Assembly (NCBI RefSeq): GCF_900184945.1
Contig: NZ_FXYF01000003.1
Coordinates: forward strand, 248,001 to 312,000
From: Antarctobacter aquimaris
Lineage (GTDB): Bacteria; Pseudomonadota; Alphaproteobacteria; Rhodobacterales; Rhodobacteraceae
Length of the DNA: 64,000 bases
Reading direction: 5' to 3'
Shown here one piece after another: positions 41,870 through 50,708 of the stretch. The notes under the pieces were generated by a model. It saw only the letters and a program-made list of their open reading frames with translations, had not been told where the DNA came from and searched no databases. The translations under genes were made by a program, and so were the position numbers. Position 1 is the first letter of the stretch. Each line of letters starts with the position of its first letter.

Positions 41870-42994
41870 ATGCCGGAACTGGGAATCGGGCTGATCGGGA
41901 CGGGTTTCATGGGCAAGACGCATGCCCTGGCCTGGCGCGCGGTGCGGGCGGTCATGGGGCGTGACCTGCCGGAGGTGCGGCTGGAGCTGCTGTGCGACAC
42001 CCCGGCGCAGAAGGCCGCGGAGATGGCGACGCAATTCGGCTTTGCCCGGGCGACCGACGACTGGCGCGCGCTGGTCGCCGATCCCCGCGTCGATGTCGTT
42101 TCGATCACCACGCCGAACAACCTGCACCACGAGATGGCCTGCGCCGCGCTGCGGGCGGGCAAACATGTCTGGTGCGAAAAGCCCATGGCGCTGACCCTGG
42201 CCCAGGCCGAGGAGATGGCCGAAGCCGCGCGGGCCGCCGGGACGGCCACGATGGTCGGCTACAACTACATCCGCAACCCGGCCTACCTGCACGCGAAAAA
42301 GCTGATCGACGAGGGCCGGATCGGCCGCGTGGTGCATGTGCGCGGTTGGGTCGACGAGGATTACCAGGCCGATCCCGACCTCGCCTGGACCTGGCGCGCG
42401 CGGCTGAAGGACGCGGGCCTGGGCACGCTGGGCGACCTGGGCTGTCACCTGGTGTCGATGGTGGTGGGGCTGGCCGGGCCGATCGAAAGCCTCGTCGCCG
42501 ATACCCAGATCATCCATGAGACCCGCCCCCTGCCGGACGGTTCTGGCCGCGCGGCGGTCGAGAATGAGGATACGGCGACGGCGCTGCTGCGCTTTGCCAG
42601 CGGCGCGCATGGCTCGATCTCGACCTCGCGCTCGGCCTGGGGCCGCAAGAACAAGCTCGACTGGGAGGTGCACGGCACCAAGGGCATGATCTGTTTCGCG
42701 CAGGAGCGGATGAACGAACTTCAGGTCTACCTGAACGAGGGGCCGAAGGCCGAACAGGGGTTCCGCACCATCCTGACCGGGCCGGACCATCCGCCCTTTG
42801 GCAATTTTGTCCCGGCGCCGGGGCACCAGCTGGGCTTTGCGGATCTCAAGACCATCGAGGCCGCCGACCTGCTGACCGCGATCCGCGACGGTGCGCAATG
42901 CTACCCGTCGATGCCGGATGCGCTGGGGTTTGAGCGTGTGATCCACGCCATCGCCGACAGCGCCCGGCAGGGGTGCGCCCGCATCACCCTGTGA
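41870..42994 (+). CDS. Gfo/Idh/MocA family oxidoreductase, possible inositol dehydrogenase
   Basis: A 374-residue NAD(P)-dependent dehydrogenase. The Rossmann start is IGLIGTGFMGKTHALAWRA. The catalytic EKP motif is VWCEKPMALTLAQAEEM. The C-terminal domain carries LGDLGCHLVSMVVGLAGP with the usual D-x3-H. GGGGGAGG before ATG 41870 sets the start. Divergence from the inositol regulator suggests oxidation of an inositol isomer, but no iolG-specific feature proves it. Confidence 0.88.
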   Translation: MPELGIGLIGTGFMGKTHALAWRAVRAVMGRDLPEVRLELLCDTPAQKAAEMATQFGFARATDDWRALVADPRVDVVSITTPNNLHHEMACAALRAGKHVWCEKPMALTLAQAEEMAEAARAAGTATMVGYNYIRNPAYLHAKKLIDEGRIGRVVHVRGWVDEDYQADPDLAWTWRARLKDAGLGTLGDLGCHLVSMVVGLAGPIESLVADTQIIHETRPLPDGSGRAAVENEDTATALLRFASGAHGSISTSRSAWGRKNKLDWEVHGTKGMICFAQERMNELQVYLNEGPKAEQGFRTILTGPDHPPFGNFVPAPGHQLGFADLKTIEAADLLTAIRDGAQCYPSMPDALGFERVIHAIADSARQGCARITL

Positions 42995-43007
42995 CGCTGT
43001 CCCCGGC

Positions 43008-43883
43008 TCAGGGATCGGGGCGGTGGATGTCCGCCCAGAGCGCCTTGGCCACGCGGGGCGGGTGGAACAGCGCGTTCGCCCCCAGCCCGGGCGCGACGCA
43101 GATGAAATCCAGATAGGGGCACATCATCTGTCCGGCCAGCAGGGTGGTGCGGTGCGCCGCAAACATCAGGTCCAGCGCGCTGGCGCTGCTGCCAACCGTG
43201 CCGACCGGCAGCCCGGTGTTGGTCAGCAGGTGCACCCGATAACCCAGCTGTTGCAGCCGGTGCAGCGCGCCAAGGTGGCTGTCGGTCTCGCCCCGCTCGG
43301 TCTGCTGCCGCGTCGGCCCTTCGAAGGCGATGACGGCTGGCCGGACCCGGCCCTGCGCCATCAGCTCGGTCACCGTGCGGATGATCCGTCCGTCAAAGCC
43401 GTCGGTGTCTGATTTCAGCACGGTCTGCGGCGTCAGCGCCGCCACGATCTCCTGCGGCGACACGCGGTCGCCCAGGTAGACCTCGGCCGCCTCGTCATCC
43501 AGCGAGGAGGAGCCGGTGCCGTGCTGGACACTCAGCCTGACCCGGTTCTGCGCCGCGTCCGGCGCGGCGATGGCATGGCTCAGGCGGATGTCGTCGAACT
43601 GCGCCATGTTCCGCGCGAGGTAGGCGAAATAGCCGGGGTCCGGTTCGATGCCCCAGGCCGGCCCGTTGGAAAAGCGGCGAAAGTGGCAGATCGTGTCGCC
43701 GACATTGGCGCCGATGTCGATCAGCGGCCCGTCGGCGATCGCGTTGTCGGCCAGGATCGCGCGGATCATGTTCCAGTAGAGGTAATCGTAGTGCGGGTGA
43801 TCCGCCATGATCCGCGGCAGCCGGTGCTCGGGCGGGAGGGACAGGGTCGCGCGACCGATCCTGAGCGTCTGGTCCTGCGTCAT
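43008..43883 (-). CDS. FkbM-family methyltransferase
   Basis: A 291-residue SAM-dependent methyltransferase of the FkbM (Methyltransf_21) group. Motif I is LIDIGANVGDTICHF, motif II is WGIEPDPGYFAYLARNM and the signature strand is VLKSDTDGFDGRIIRTV, followed by IAFEGPT. Members O-methylate glycans or secondary metabolites. The target here is unknown. It lies alone between the convergent dehydrogenase gene and the MarR gene on the same strand. Confidence 0.88.
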   Translation of the reverse strand: MTQDQTLRIGRATLSLPPEHRLPRIMADHPHYDYLYWNMIRAILADNAIADGPLIDIGANVGDTICHFRRFSNGPAWGIEPDPGYFAYLARNMAQFDDIRLSHAIAAPDAAQNRVRLSVQHGTGSSSLDDEAAEVYLGDRVSPQEIVAALTPQTVLKSDTDGFDGRIIRTVTELMAQGRVRPAVIAFEGPTRQQTERGETDSHLGALHRLQQLGYRVHLLTNTGLPVGTVGSSASALDLMFAAHRTTLLAGQMMCPYLDFICVAPGLGANALFHPPRVAKALWADIHRPDP

Positions 43884-43976
43884 CGGGGTCTTCTCCGGGC
43901 CTGGAAGCGGGGGCGTGGCGTCTGGATAGCGCCTTTCGCCGGGGAGGTCACCCCGCGAGGCCGCTGCCGTCCGGGT

Positions 43977-44441
43977 CTAGAACGCCGGGTCCTCGGCAGC
44001 GCGTTCCAGGCAGTCGAAGGCGCGGTTCAGCATATCGGTCGGAAGCCCGTCGAGGTAGGCCCGCAGCGCGGTCTGCCGGGCCTGCATGCGGGGCATCATG
44101 CGATCAAAGATATCGCGCCCGGCGACGGTCAGGTCCAGGTACATCGCGCGGTTGTCGGTGGCCTTGCGGGTGGTGCTGATCAGCCCTTCGGCCTGAAGCG
44201 ACTTGACGGTCCGGCTGATCAGGCCCTTGTCCATCGTGGCGATGCGGGACAGCTGTGCGGCGGTGCACAATCCGTGACAGCCGAGAATGGCGATGATGCG
44301 CCATTGCGTCGAGGTGATCCCGGCAAGCTCGCGCAGCATGCGGCTGTCCTTGGCCGTCAGCTTGGACTGGATGCGGGCAAGCCGGTAGGTCAGGAACTGT
44401 TCCAGCGGTGTCACCTGGGTGGACACGTCTTCATCCGTCAT
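43977..44441 (-). CDS. MarR-family transcriptional regulator
   Basis: A 154-residue winged-helix regulator. The recognition region is ITSTQWRIIAILGCHGLCTAAQLSRIATMDKGLISRTVKSL in overlapping pieces, followed by the wing with DNRAMYLDLTVAGRDIF. A Lys in the DKGLISR turn is the usual MarR signature. The gene is followed after 93 bp by FkbM on the same strand. The ligand and regulon cannot be inferred. Confidence 0.9.
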   Translation of the reverse strand: MTDEDVSTQVTPLEQFLTYRLARIQSKLTAKDSRMLRELAGITSTQWRIIAILGCHGLCTAAQLSRIATMDKGLISRTVKSLQAEGLISTTRKATDNRAMYLDLTVAGRDIFDRMMPRMQARQTALRAYLDGLPTDMLNRAFDCLERAAEDPAF

Positions 44442-44577
44442 CGTGCGGACCTCTTCCGGCGCCCGTGGGATGACGGGGCCCAGAAAAAGCCTACCCGGAA
44501 TCGCCGTCCGTTGACAGCCGGAATGACCCTGCCCTGGCGGATTGCACGCGGCAGCACGGCATGTGCCCGCAACGGAA

Positions 44578-44604
44578 ACGGGCAGCGGCGATGCCGCTGC
44601 CCGT
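44578..44604 (-). terminator. Probable terminator of the protease-cytochrome-OmpA operon
   Basis: ACGGGCAGCGGC-GAT-GCCGCTGCCCGT is a perfect 12-bp stem, 33 bp after the OmpA-family stop. On the minus strand it is followed by TTCCGTT, a weak T-rich tail. Confidence 0.65.
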
Positions 44605-44636
44605 CAAGCTGTGCGTGACTGCCGCCCTGCGCCGGG

Positions 44637-45362
44637 TCAGTACTGGCAGACCGAGGTGGCGGTCTGGAGCACCGCGCCCGGAATGTCGGGCAGCCGCAGG
44701 AAGGTCACGCGGCGGTTCTCGGCGGCGCGGGGGTCGTACTCGTTCTTGAGCACGTATTCGCCCCAGCCCACCGGGTAGAGCGGCACGCCGACATAGGCGC
44801 CTTCCAGCAGCCGCGTCACCGACGCGGCCCGGCGCAGCGACAGGTCGCAGTTGTAGCCGTCGGAGCCCACCGCGTCGGTGTGGCCGACGACCGCGTAGGA
44901 GGTGCCTTTCAGCGCCGGGTCGTTCAGCGCCGCGATCAGGTTGTCGATCTTGGCGCGCTGGTCGTGGCGGACCTGGTCGCTGTCGTAGTCGAATTCGATG
45001 GTGATCGCCACCGAGGGCAGCACGACCTTGCCGGTGGTGGGCGGCTGCGGCGCGTCGTACTTGGGCGGTTCCGGCGGCGGTACAGTGCTCACCACCACCT
45101 TTTTCTCGTCGAGGTCCAGCACGAGGGTTTCGAACTGGACGTCCGGCGAGGCGCTTTCGAACGTGGGCTTGCCGGGGTCGATGTTGATGTCGGCGCAGTT
45201 GGCCGCGTTGGCATCCAGCAGACAGGCCGCCATGCGGTTCTGCGGCTGGGGCTTGAACTCGATCACGGCGTCCTGGCCGGGGATGAAGATTTCGCCGCTC
45301 TGCGCGAGGCCTGCCACCGGCAGGCCAAGGCAGAGAGCGACGCTCAGGGTCAGCTTTCGCAT
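44637..45362 (-). CDS. OmpA-family periplasmic/outer-membrane protein
   Basis: A 241-residue exported protein. The signal peptide ends ...LGLPVAGLAQ. The mature N-terminal 110 residues are unique, with a Cys pair (ACLLDANAANCADI) and a Pro-rich linker. The C-terminal OmpA domain shows ITIEFDYDSDQVRHDQ, VVGHTDAVGSDGYNCDLSLRR and AENRRVTFL, so it should bind peptidoglycan. Two ATGs exist; GAGGAG abuts the first and is nine bases from the second, so I use 45362. It is last in a three-gene operon, 13 bp after the cytochrome/DUF4384 gene. Confidence 0.88.
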   Translation of the reverse strand: MRKLTLSVALCLGLPVAGLAQSGEIFIPGQDAVIEFKPQPQNRMAACLLDANAANCADINIDPGKPTFESASPDVQFETLVLDLDEKKVVVSTVPPPEPPKYDAPQPPTTGKVVLPSVAITIEFDYDSDQVRHDQRAKIDNLIAALNDPALKGTSYAVVGHTDAVGSDGYNCDLSLRRAASVTRLLEGAYVGVPLYPVGWGEYVLKNEYDPRAAENRRVTFLRLPDIPGAVLQTATSVCQY

Positions 45363-45375
45363 CGCTCTCATCTCC

Positions 45376-47910
45376 TCAGTACTCCCGAACCACGACCGAG
45401 ATCTGTGCCTTGGTCACGTCGGGGTTGTACTTGGACACGGCGCGGTAGTCGACGCCGCTGTCCGTCTTCTTCTGGTCCTTGCCGTCGCCGTTCAGGTCCA
45501 GCACCAGGGTCTCGTTCACGACGCTTTCGTAGCGGTCCTTGGCGATGGCCTGGTGGCCGACCGAGCAGGAGACCTTGGAGGTGTCGCGGGTCACCGCGTC
45601 GATGGCATCCTGGCCGCCGTTGCAGATGGCAAGGATGGTCTCGAGGCCCGGCTCGGAGGTCCGCAGCGCACCGCGCGGCGGGAAGACGTACTGCGTACCG
45701 CCCGGGATCACGATGTCCTCGAGGCCCGGGAAGGGGTAGAGGACGCAGCTGTCATGATCGTCGTCGATCGAGATCAGCGTCAGGCGGCAGTCGTGGCGCG
45801 GTTCGATGAAGACCCGCAGTTCTTCGCCGACCTTGTAGGTAGGCTTGTCGGTGTAGACCGTCAGATGGCTCTGCGCGGTGACCGAGTGCTGAAGCGGGTC
45901 GTAGTCGTCGCCGTACTTCTTGGCGTCGGCATGGGTCTTGATCGGCTCGTCGCCCTTCACGACATAGGTCTTGGCGTCCGGCGCGGTGTAGGTCGGATCC
46001 TTGTAGTCGGCGGCCTTGTAGTCGTCGTCCTTGATGACCTTGACGTCCTTGTAGCCGTCATCCTTGATCGTCACGACCTTGGCGGCCGGCGGTTCGTAGT
46101 CGGTGCCCTTGACCACCTGCTTGACCGAGTGCGAGTAGTTGCCCGTCGCGACGTACTGCGTCTTGTACGGGCGGTAGTCGGTCAGTTTCTCGAGCAGGAC
46201 AGGGTAGGCGGCCGTCCATTCGTCCCGCGCGATCGGCGACACGTCCAGGCGGGTCAGCAGGCCGGCCATCTCATGCCCGACAAAGGCCATGCGGCGGCGG
46301 AGGTCATCGGTGGTCAGGCCCAGTTCGTTGGCGGCCTGGTCGAAGTTGATGAAGTAGTCGACGTGGTAGACGAACAGCCCGCGCACCGGCTCAAGACCTG
46401 CGGCCTTGGTTTCCGGAGGGATGCCCGCGCTTTCCAGCGTGGCCAGGAAGGCCTCCATGTCGCGCTGGAAGTACTCGTTGACGACATCCTTGCCCGGGTA
46501 GATCGCGTCGATGGTCTGGCGTGCCGAGGGCGGCAGCGACAGGTTGTTCAGGGCGACATCGCGCACGGTATCGTCGTTGAAGCGCATGCCCTTGGAGTGG
46601 CACGAGATGCAGGAGATGCCGTTGACGACCTCGCCGGTGCCGTCCGGATAGTCGGTGTCGCGCACGATCTGCGTCGGGCCGACGTTCAGGCGCGCGCCAT
46701 CGGCGGTGTTGAGGTAGTAGGCGTGAAAGCCGTTCGGCAGGGTAAAGATCGACTCGCCGCCGTCATGCTCGAACGCAAGCTCGGGGCCGTAGGCGTCGAT
46801 CGGACCCAGCGGGTATTCGAAGAAGCTCTGACGGCCCTTCGATCCGGCAAAGTCATAGGACGTCCAGAAAAAGCCCGTCCCCATGGCGTGCCGTTCGATC
46901 AGGCGGTTGTGGGTCGACACACCCGAGTCCTGGAAGCCGGCGCGCACGACCTGCTCGTTCAGGATGTTCTTGCTCATGTTGAGGTTCAGCTTGGCCTCAA
47001 GCCCCTGGACCGTGTCCGGCAGGCCCAGCATGTCGTAGTACAGCGGCGAAACCGATGCCGTCGCGGTGAACCAGTCGGCGCGGATCACCGGGACCATGGT
47101 GCCCGACAGGGACTGCAAGGAGCCGAGATAGGGATCGGTGTCGCTGACCATGGCATAGGGATACTCGGCCTCGAGATAGCCCCATGTGTCGTGCGACCAT
47201 TCGAGGTCCGGCAGGAAGACGCGCAGCAGGACGCCGTGCGGGTCGACCTTTTCGAACTTGTAGACGTTCGGGTTCCAGCTGAGCGCGTTCAGCAGCTTGA
47301 CGGTGGCGTGAAGGTAGGCCTGGTAGTTGTCGTCGGTCACCTCCGGATCGTTCCACATCGGCCGCATCGAGATGTAGCGGATGCGGTCACGGCGGTTGGT
47401 CGGCTGCGCCTGAAGGTCGGCATGGGCCATGGCGTATTCATCGGCCAGGGTGATGAACTTGCGCGGTTCGGGCGCGGTGTCGGCCAGCGCGACGATCCAG
47501 TCCTGCAACTGCTTGAGTTCGGTCTCGGAGGGCACGCAGCTGGGATCCCAGCAGTTGTCGGGCATCGCGGGCGCACCGCCGGCGATCACCTGGTACAGCT
47601 TGGAGTTGGCGGGGTCGCCGATCTTGACGAACTTGGGGTCATGGGCCAGGCGGCGCACGTCCAGCACGTGGCCGAAACCGGCCTTGGGCTTTTCCAGTCC
47701 GTCGCCCAGCGCGCCTTGCTGGTGGCAGTCCGAGCAATACTTCTGAAGCACGCCATAGGCGGCCTTCTCGTAATCGGTTGCGTCTGCGGGCAGGGAATAC
47801 TCCAGGTCTTCAGGCTCGATCAGCTTGGTCTGGTCCTGCGCCGCGGCGGGCAAGGCGAAGGCGGTTGTCAGCGCAATGACACTCACCTTCTTCAGAACAT
47901 TGGGTTTCAT
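45376..47910 (-). CDS. Di-haem c-type cytochrome with C-terminal DUF4384 domain
   Basis: An 844-residue exported protein. The signal peptide (VSVIALTTAFALPAAAQ) precedes a first haem motif CSDCH at residues 59-63 in a planctomycete-type cytochrome context (SKLYQVIAGGAPAMPDN). A second motif, CISCH, is at 434-438. Residues about 600-665 are a low-complexity Lys/Asp/Tyr linker. The last part (LTVYTDKPTYKVGEELRVFI, then LYPFPGLEDIVIPGGTQYVF) is a DUF4384 domain, usually found beside peptidases or kinases of signalling systems. The combination is unusual. It lies between a trypsin-like protease and an OmpA protein in one operon. The function is unknown to me. Confidence 0.82.
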   Translation of the reverse strand: MKPNVLKKVSVIALTTAFALPAAAQDQTKLIEPEDLEYSLPADATDYEKAAYGVLQKYCSDCHQQGALGDGLEKPKAGFGHVLDVRRLAHDPKFVKIGDPANSKLYQVIAGGAPAMPDNCWDPSCVPSETELKQLQDWIVALADTAPEPRKFITLADEYAMAHADLQAQPTNRRDRIRYISMRPMWNDPEVTDDNYQAYLHATVKLLNALSWNPNVYKFEKVDPHGVLLRVFLPDLEWSHDTWGYLEAEYPYAMVSDTDPYLGSLQSLSGTMVPVIRADWFTATASVSPLYYDMLGLPDTVQGLEAKLNLNMSKNILNEQVVRAGFQDSGVSTHNRLIERHAMGTGFFWTSYDFAGSKGRQSFFEYPLGPIDAYGPELAFEHDGGESIFTLPNGFHAYYLNTADGARLNVGPTQIVRDTDYPDGTGEVVNGISCISCHSKGMRFNDDTVRDVALNNLSLPPSARQTIDAIYPGKDVVNEYFQRDMEAFLATLESAGIPPETKAAGLEPVRGLFVYHVDYFINFDQAANELGLTTDDLRRRMAFVGHEMAGLLTRLDVSPIARDEWTAAYPVLLEKLTDYRPYKTQYVATGNYSHSVKQVVKGTDYEPPAAKVVTIKDDGYKDVKVIKDDDYKAADYKDPTYTAPDAKTYVVKGDEPIKTHADAKKYGDDYDPLQHSVTAQSHLTVYTDKPTYKVGEELRVFIEPRHDCRLTLISIDDDHDSCVLYPFPGLEDIVIPGGTQYVFPPRGALRTSEPGLETILAICNGGQDAIDAVTRDTSKVSCSVGHQAIAKDRYESVVNETLVLDLNGDGKDQKKTDSGVDYRAVSKYNPDVTKAQISVVVREY

Positions 47911-47953
47911 AACTTTGTCTCCTGTTGAAAGAGGTCTTGGGGTGGAATTCAGA

Positions 47954-49840
47954 TTACCGGCACCGGATGGAGAGGTACTTTTTCGAGGCCCAGCCGGTGA
48001 CGCCGCCCGAGCCGCGATAGGGGTTCATGCACTGTCCCGAGAGGCACTGGACCTGGACCCAGTTGCCGCTCTGGTTCAGCACCTTGAGAGTGTCGCCGAG
48101 ATAGGTCTCGGAGATGATCTGGCCGCGGGTGCTGGCCTGCGTCCGGATGTTGAGAAAGCCGGAGCCGTCGTTGCGGGTCTGGCTGGTGTAGGGTTTCAGG
48201 TTGACGACCTTCGCGGTGCACTGGGCGACCGGCTGCTCGCGCGGCTTGTTCGACGCCAGGTAACGGTTGGACACCCAGCCGGTCTGGCCGTTCGACAGGC
48301 GCACGTTGTTCCATCCGTCGCGCTCGTCGAAGACGGTGACCTTGTCGCCAAAGTCGATCCGGCTGACGACGCCGTTCTGCACGCCCGGTCCCGAACGCAC
48401 GTTCAGGTGGTCGGTGCCGGTGACGTACATGGTGTAGCTGTGGCCGGTCGCGGGCGGCGGCGTCCGGTCGGGCGTCTTGAGGTAGGTGATCCGCTCGATG
48501 ATGACGCGCGACAGGCAATCGGTGTCGGCGCCGCAGCGGTCCCGCGTGGCCAGCCGCCAGGCGCCCTGTTCGGTCGCGCTGACGCGGCGGGCGGGGTTGG
48601 CGTAGGCCTTTTCCATCTCTTCATCCAGCCCGGCGAGGTAGCGGTCGCCGCAGATCGTGCGTTCGGTCGCGTTGAGATTCGTCGAGTCGCACCAGGGGCG
48701 CAGCGGCTGGGTGAAAACCGGGGGAGGCGTGACCGGCGGTGTCACCGGCGGGGTCACGACCGGGGCGGTTTCGTCCGGCGCATCGCATTCGCGGGCCACG
48801 TAGGACTTGGCGAGGATCGCGTAGGTGTGATCGCCGCAGACCTCGAGAAAGGCCTCGTAGGCAAAGCACTGGCCGAATCCCTTGGCCTCCTCGAAGAGCG
48901 CGTCGCACATCTTGATCACGGTCTCTTCCTCGCCGACGGAGGGCGGGACCACGGTGTCGGTCTGGTCGGTCTTGCTGTCGGGGGCCTGGGGTTCGGGCGC
49001 AAAGGCGGCTTTCAGGACCTTGGACTCGGCCAGGATGTCGACCATCGGGATGGCATAGTTCACCGCGTCGCGGTTGGACCCGGCGTGATGCAGGCCGATG
49101 ACCTTTTGCAGGCTGGCGTCGATCACCGGCGAACCGGAGTTGCCCGGAAGCGTGTCGCAGGTGTGCAGCAGCTGGTGATTGGACAACGCCGGGGCATTGG
49201 CGCGGCATTTTTCGCGGCTGATGCGCTGCGCCTCGCCCATCGGGTGGCCGATCACCCAGTAGGGATCGTTGTCGTTGGGCACCGCGGCGGCCAGTTCCAG
49301 CTTGCCGAACTCGGCCGAGGGATCGCCCAGCACCTCCAGCACCGAATAATCCAGTGCCTTGGAGGTTTCGACCGGCGTGGGAATGACGGTGAAGCGCCGC
49401 GTGCCTTCCTCGACCCCGGTCTGGCGGTAGCCCGCGATGAACATGACCGAGTCGATGCGCGTGGCGCCGGCGCGCTCGTTCTCGAGGATGCCGGGCACGC
49501 AGTGGTGATTGGTCAGGATGTGCCGTTCATCCACGATGAAGGCGGTGCAGGGGTAGACGCCGGTGTCGGTCAGGATGTCCAGCCGGCCGACCGACAGGCC
49601 CAGCCGGGCAAACACGCTTTTCGGGGAATAGTTGAGGATCGGCTCGTTGTTGTAATCGCCGATGGCCATTTCGAGGGTGATGTCGTTTCCGGCACCGGCC
49701 GCCTGGTTGCGGCTGAGCACGACGCGGCCGAAGCTCGACCGGTCGAAACCGACGAACTCCTGCGCCGGGGCGATTGACGGCAGGAATGCCATCAGGCCCG
49801 TGGCGGCGGTCAGTGTTGCCAGTGCAGCGGCGGTACGCAC
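47954..49840 (-). CDS. Secreted trypsin-like serine protease with LprI-like and two SH3 domains
   Basis: A 628-residue exported protein. After a signal peptide, the trypsin fold has His113 (LTNHHC), Asp164 (ALDYSVLEV) and Ser235 (LPGNSGSPV), all intact. A Cys-rich part and a Pro/Thr linker (PVVTPPVTPPVTPPP) follow. Then come an LprI-like lysozyme-inhibitor module (CDSTNLNATERTICGDRYL, residues about 388-445) and two bacterial SH3 domains (LNVRSGPG; LNIRTQAST). The start is uncertain: GTG 49840 has AAAGGGA five bases upstream, while TTG 49855 is also open. It is first in the three-gene operon, 43 bp before the cytochrome. Confidence 0.85.
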   Translation of the reverse strand: MRTAAALATLTAATGLMAFLPSIAPAQEFVGFDRSSFGRVVLSRNQAAGAGNDITLEMAIGDYNNEPILNYSPKSVFARLGLSVGRLDILTDTGVYPCTAFIVDERHILTNHHCVPGILENERAGATRIDSVMFIAGYRQTGVEEGTRRFTVIPTPVETSKALDYSVLEVLGDPSAEFGKLELAAAVPNDNDPYWVIGHPMGEAQRISREKCRANAPALSNHQLLHTCDTLPGNSGSPVIDASLQKVIGLHHAGSNRDAVNYAIPMVDILAESKVLKAAFAPEPQAPDSKTDQTDTVVPPSVGEEETVIKMCDALFEEAKGFGQCFAYEAFLEVCGDHTYAILAKSYVARECDAPDETAPVVTPPVTPPVTPPPVFTQPLRPWCDSTNLNATERTICGDRYLAGLDEEMEKAYANPARRVSATEQGAWRLATRDRCGADTDCLSRVIIERITYLKTPDRTPPPATGHSYTMYVTGTDHLNVRSGPGVQNGVVSRIDFGDKVTVFDERDGWNNVRLSNGQTGWVSNRYLASNKPREQPVAQCTAKVVNLKPYTSQTRNDGSGFLNIRTQASTRGQIISETYLGDTLKVLNQSGNWVQVQCLSGQCMNPYRGSGGVTGWASKKYLSIRCR

Positions 49841-49979
49841 GACGGTCCCTTTCAAAAAAGGTTATTTCCCATAGTGGTTTCATGTTGGGTCATTAGGGGC
49901 CTTCCCGTCAACGAGGGAAAACCCCACCCCGGGATTCCTTACCCCCCCGGGCAGCACAGCCGAAACGGCCCGCCACCCG

Positions 49980-50708
49980 TCACAGAACGCGGGACAGAAA
50001 GGCGCGGGTGCGCTCCTGCTGCGGGGCGCCCAGCACCTGCGCCGGGGGGCCGGATTCGAGGATGCGGCCCTCGTGCAGGAAACAGACCTCGTCGGCCAGT
50101 TCGCGGGCAAAGCCCATTTCGTGCGTTGCCAGCACCATGGTCATGCCTTCGGCGCGCAGCTGGCGCAGCACGTCCAGCACCTCGCCCACCAGTTCGGGGT
50201 CCAGCGCCGAGGTGATCTCGTCGAACAGCATGATTTCAGGTTTCATCGCCAGGGCACGGACGATGGCGACGCGCTGCTGCTGCCCGCCTGACAGCTGGTC
50301 GGGGTAGTGGTGCATCCGGTCGGCCAGGCCGAAGCGGGCGAACAGCGCGGCGACCTGCGGTTCCAGCTGCGCGCGGCTCTGGCCGTGGATGCGGCGCGGT
50401 GCCAGCAGGGCATTGTCCAGCGCGGTCATGTGCGGGAACAGGTTGAAGCTCTGGAACACCATGCCGATGCGCTGGCGCACCGGCTGCGGGTCGAACCCCG
50501 GCTCGGAGATGTCGACGCCATCCAGCAGGATTTCCCCGTCGTCGATCGGCTCCAGCAGGTTCATGCAGCGCAGCAGCGTCGACTTGCCCGACCCGGACGC
50601 GCCGATCAGGCAGATCATCCGCCCGGTCTCGACCGTCAGGTCGATGCCGTTCAGCACGGCGTTGCTGCCAAAGCTCTTGCGGATATCCTTCAGGACCAGC
50701 GTCGCCAT
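49980..50708 (-). CDS. Amino-acid ABC transporter ATP-binding protein
   Basis: A 242-residue ATPase of the polar amino acid uptake family (GlnQ type). Walker A is GASGSGKST, the Q-loop is MVFQSFNLFPHM, the signature is LSGGQQQRVAI, Walker B is IMLFDEITSALD, and the H-loop is ATHEM. It overlaps the permease stop by one base (TGATG). It is last in a binding protein-permease-ATPase unit. The ligand cannot be read from it. Confidence 0.95.
   Translation of the reverse strand: MATLVLKDIRKSFGSNAVLNGIDLTVETGRMICLIGASGSGKSTLLRCMNLLEPIDDGEILLDGVDISEPGFDPQPVRQRIGMVFQSFNLFPHMTALDNALLAPRRIHGQSRAQLEPQVAALFARFGLADRMHHYPDQLSGGQQQRVAIVRALAMKPEIMLFDEITSALDPELVGEVLDVLRQLRAEGMTMVLATHEMGFARELADEVCFLHEGRILESGPPAQVLGAPQQERTRAFLSRVL

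Noticed and set aside
44998-47928. A 976-codon plus-strand frame opposite the cytochrome/DUF4384 gene
   Set aside because: The sense gene has a signal peptide, two haem motifs and a ribosome site. The antisense frame has none of these and looks like a codon shadow.
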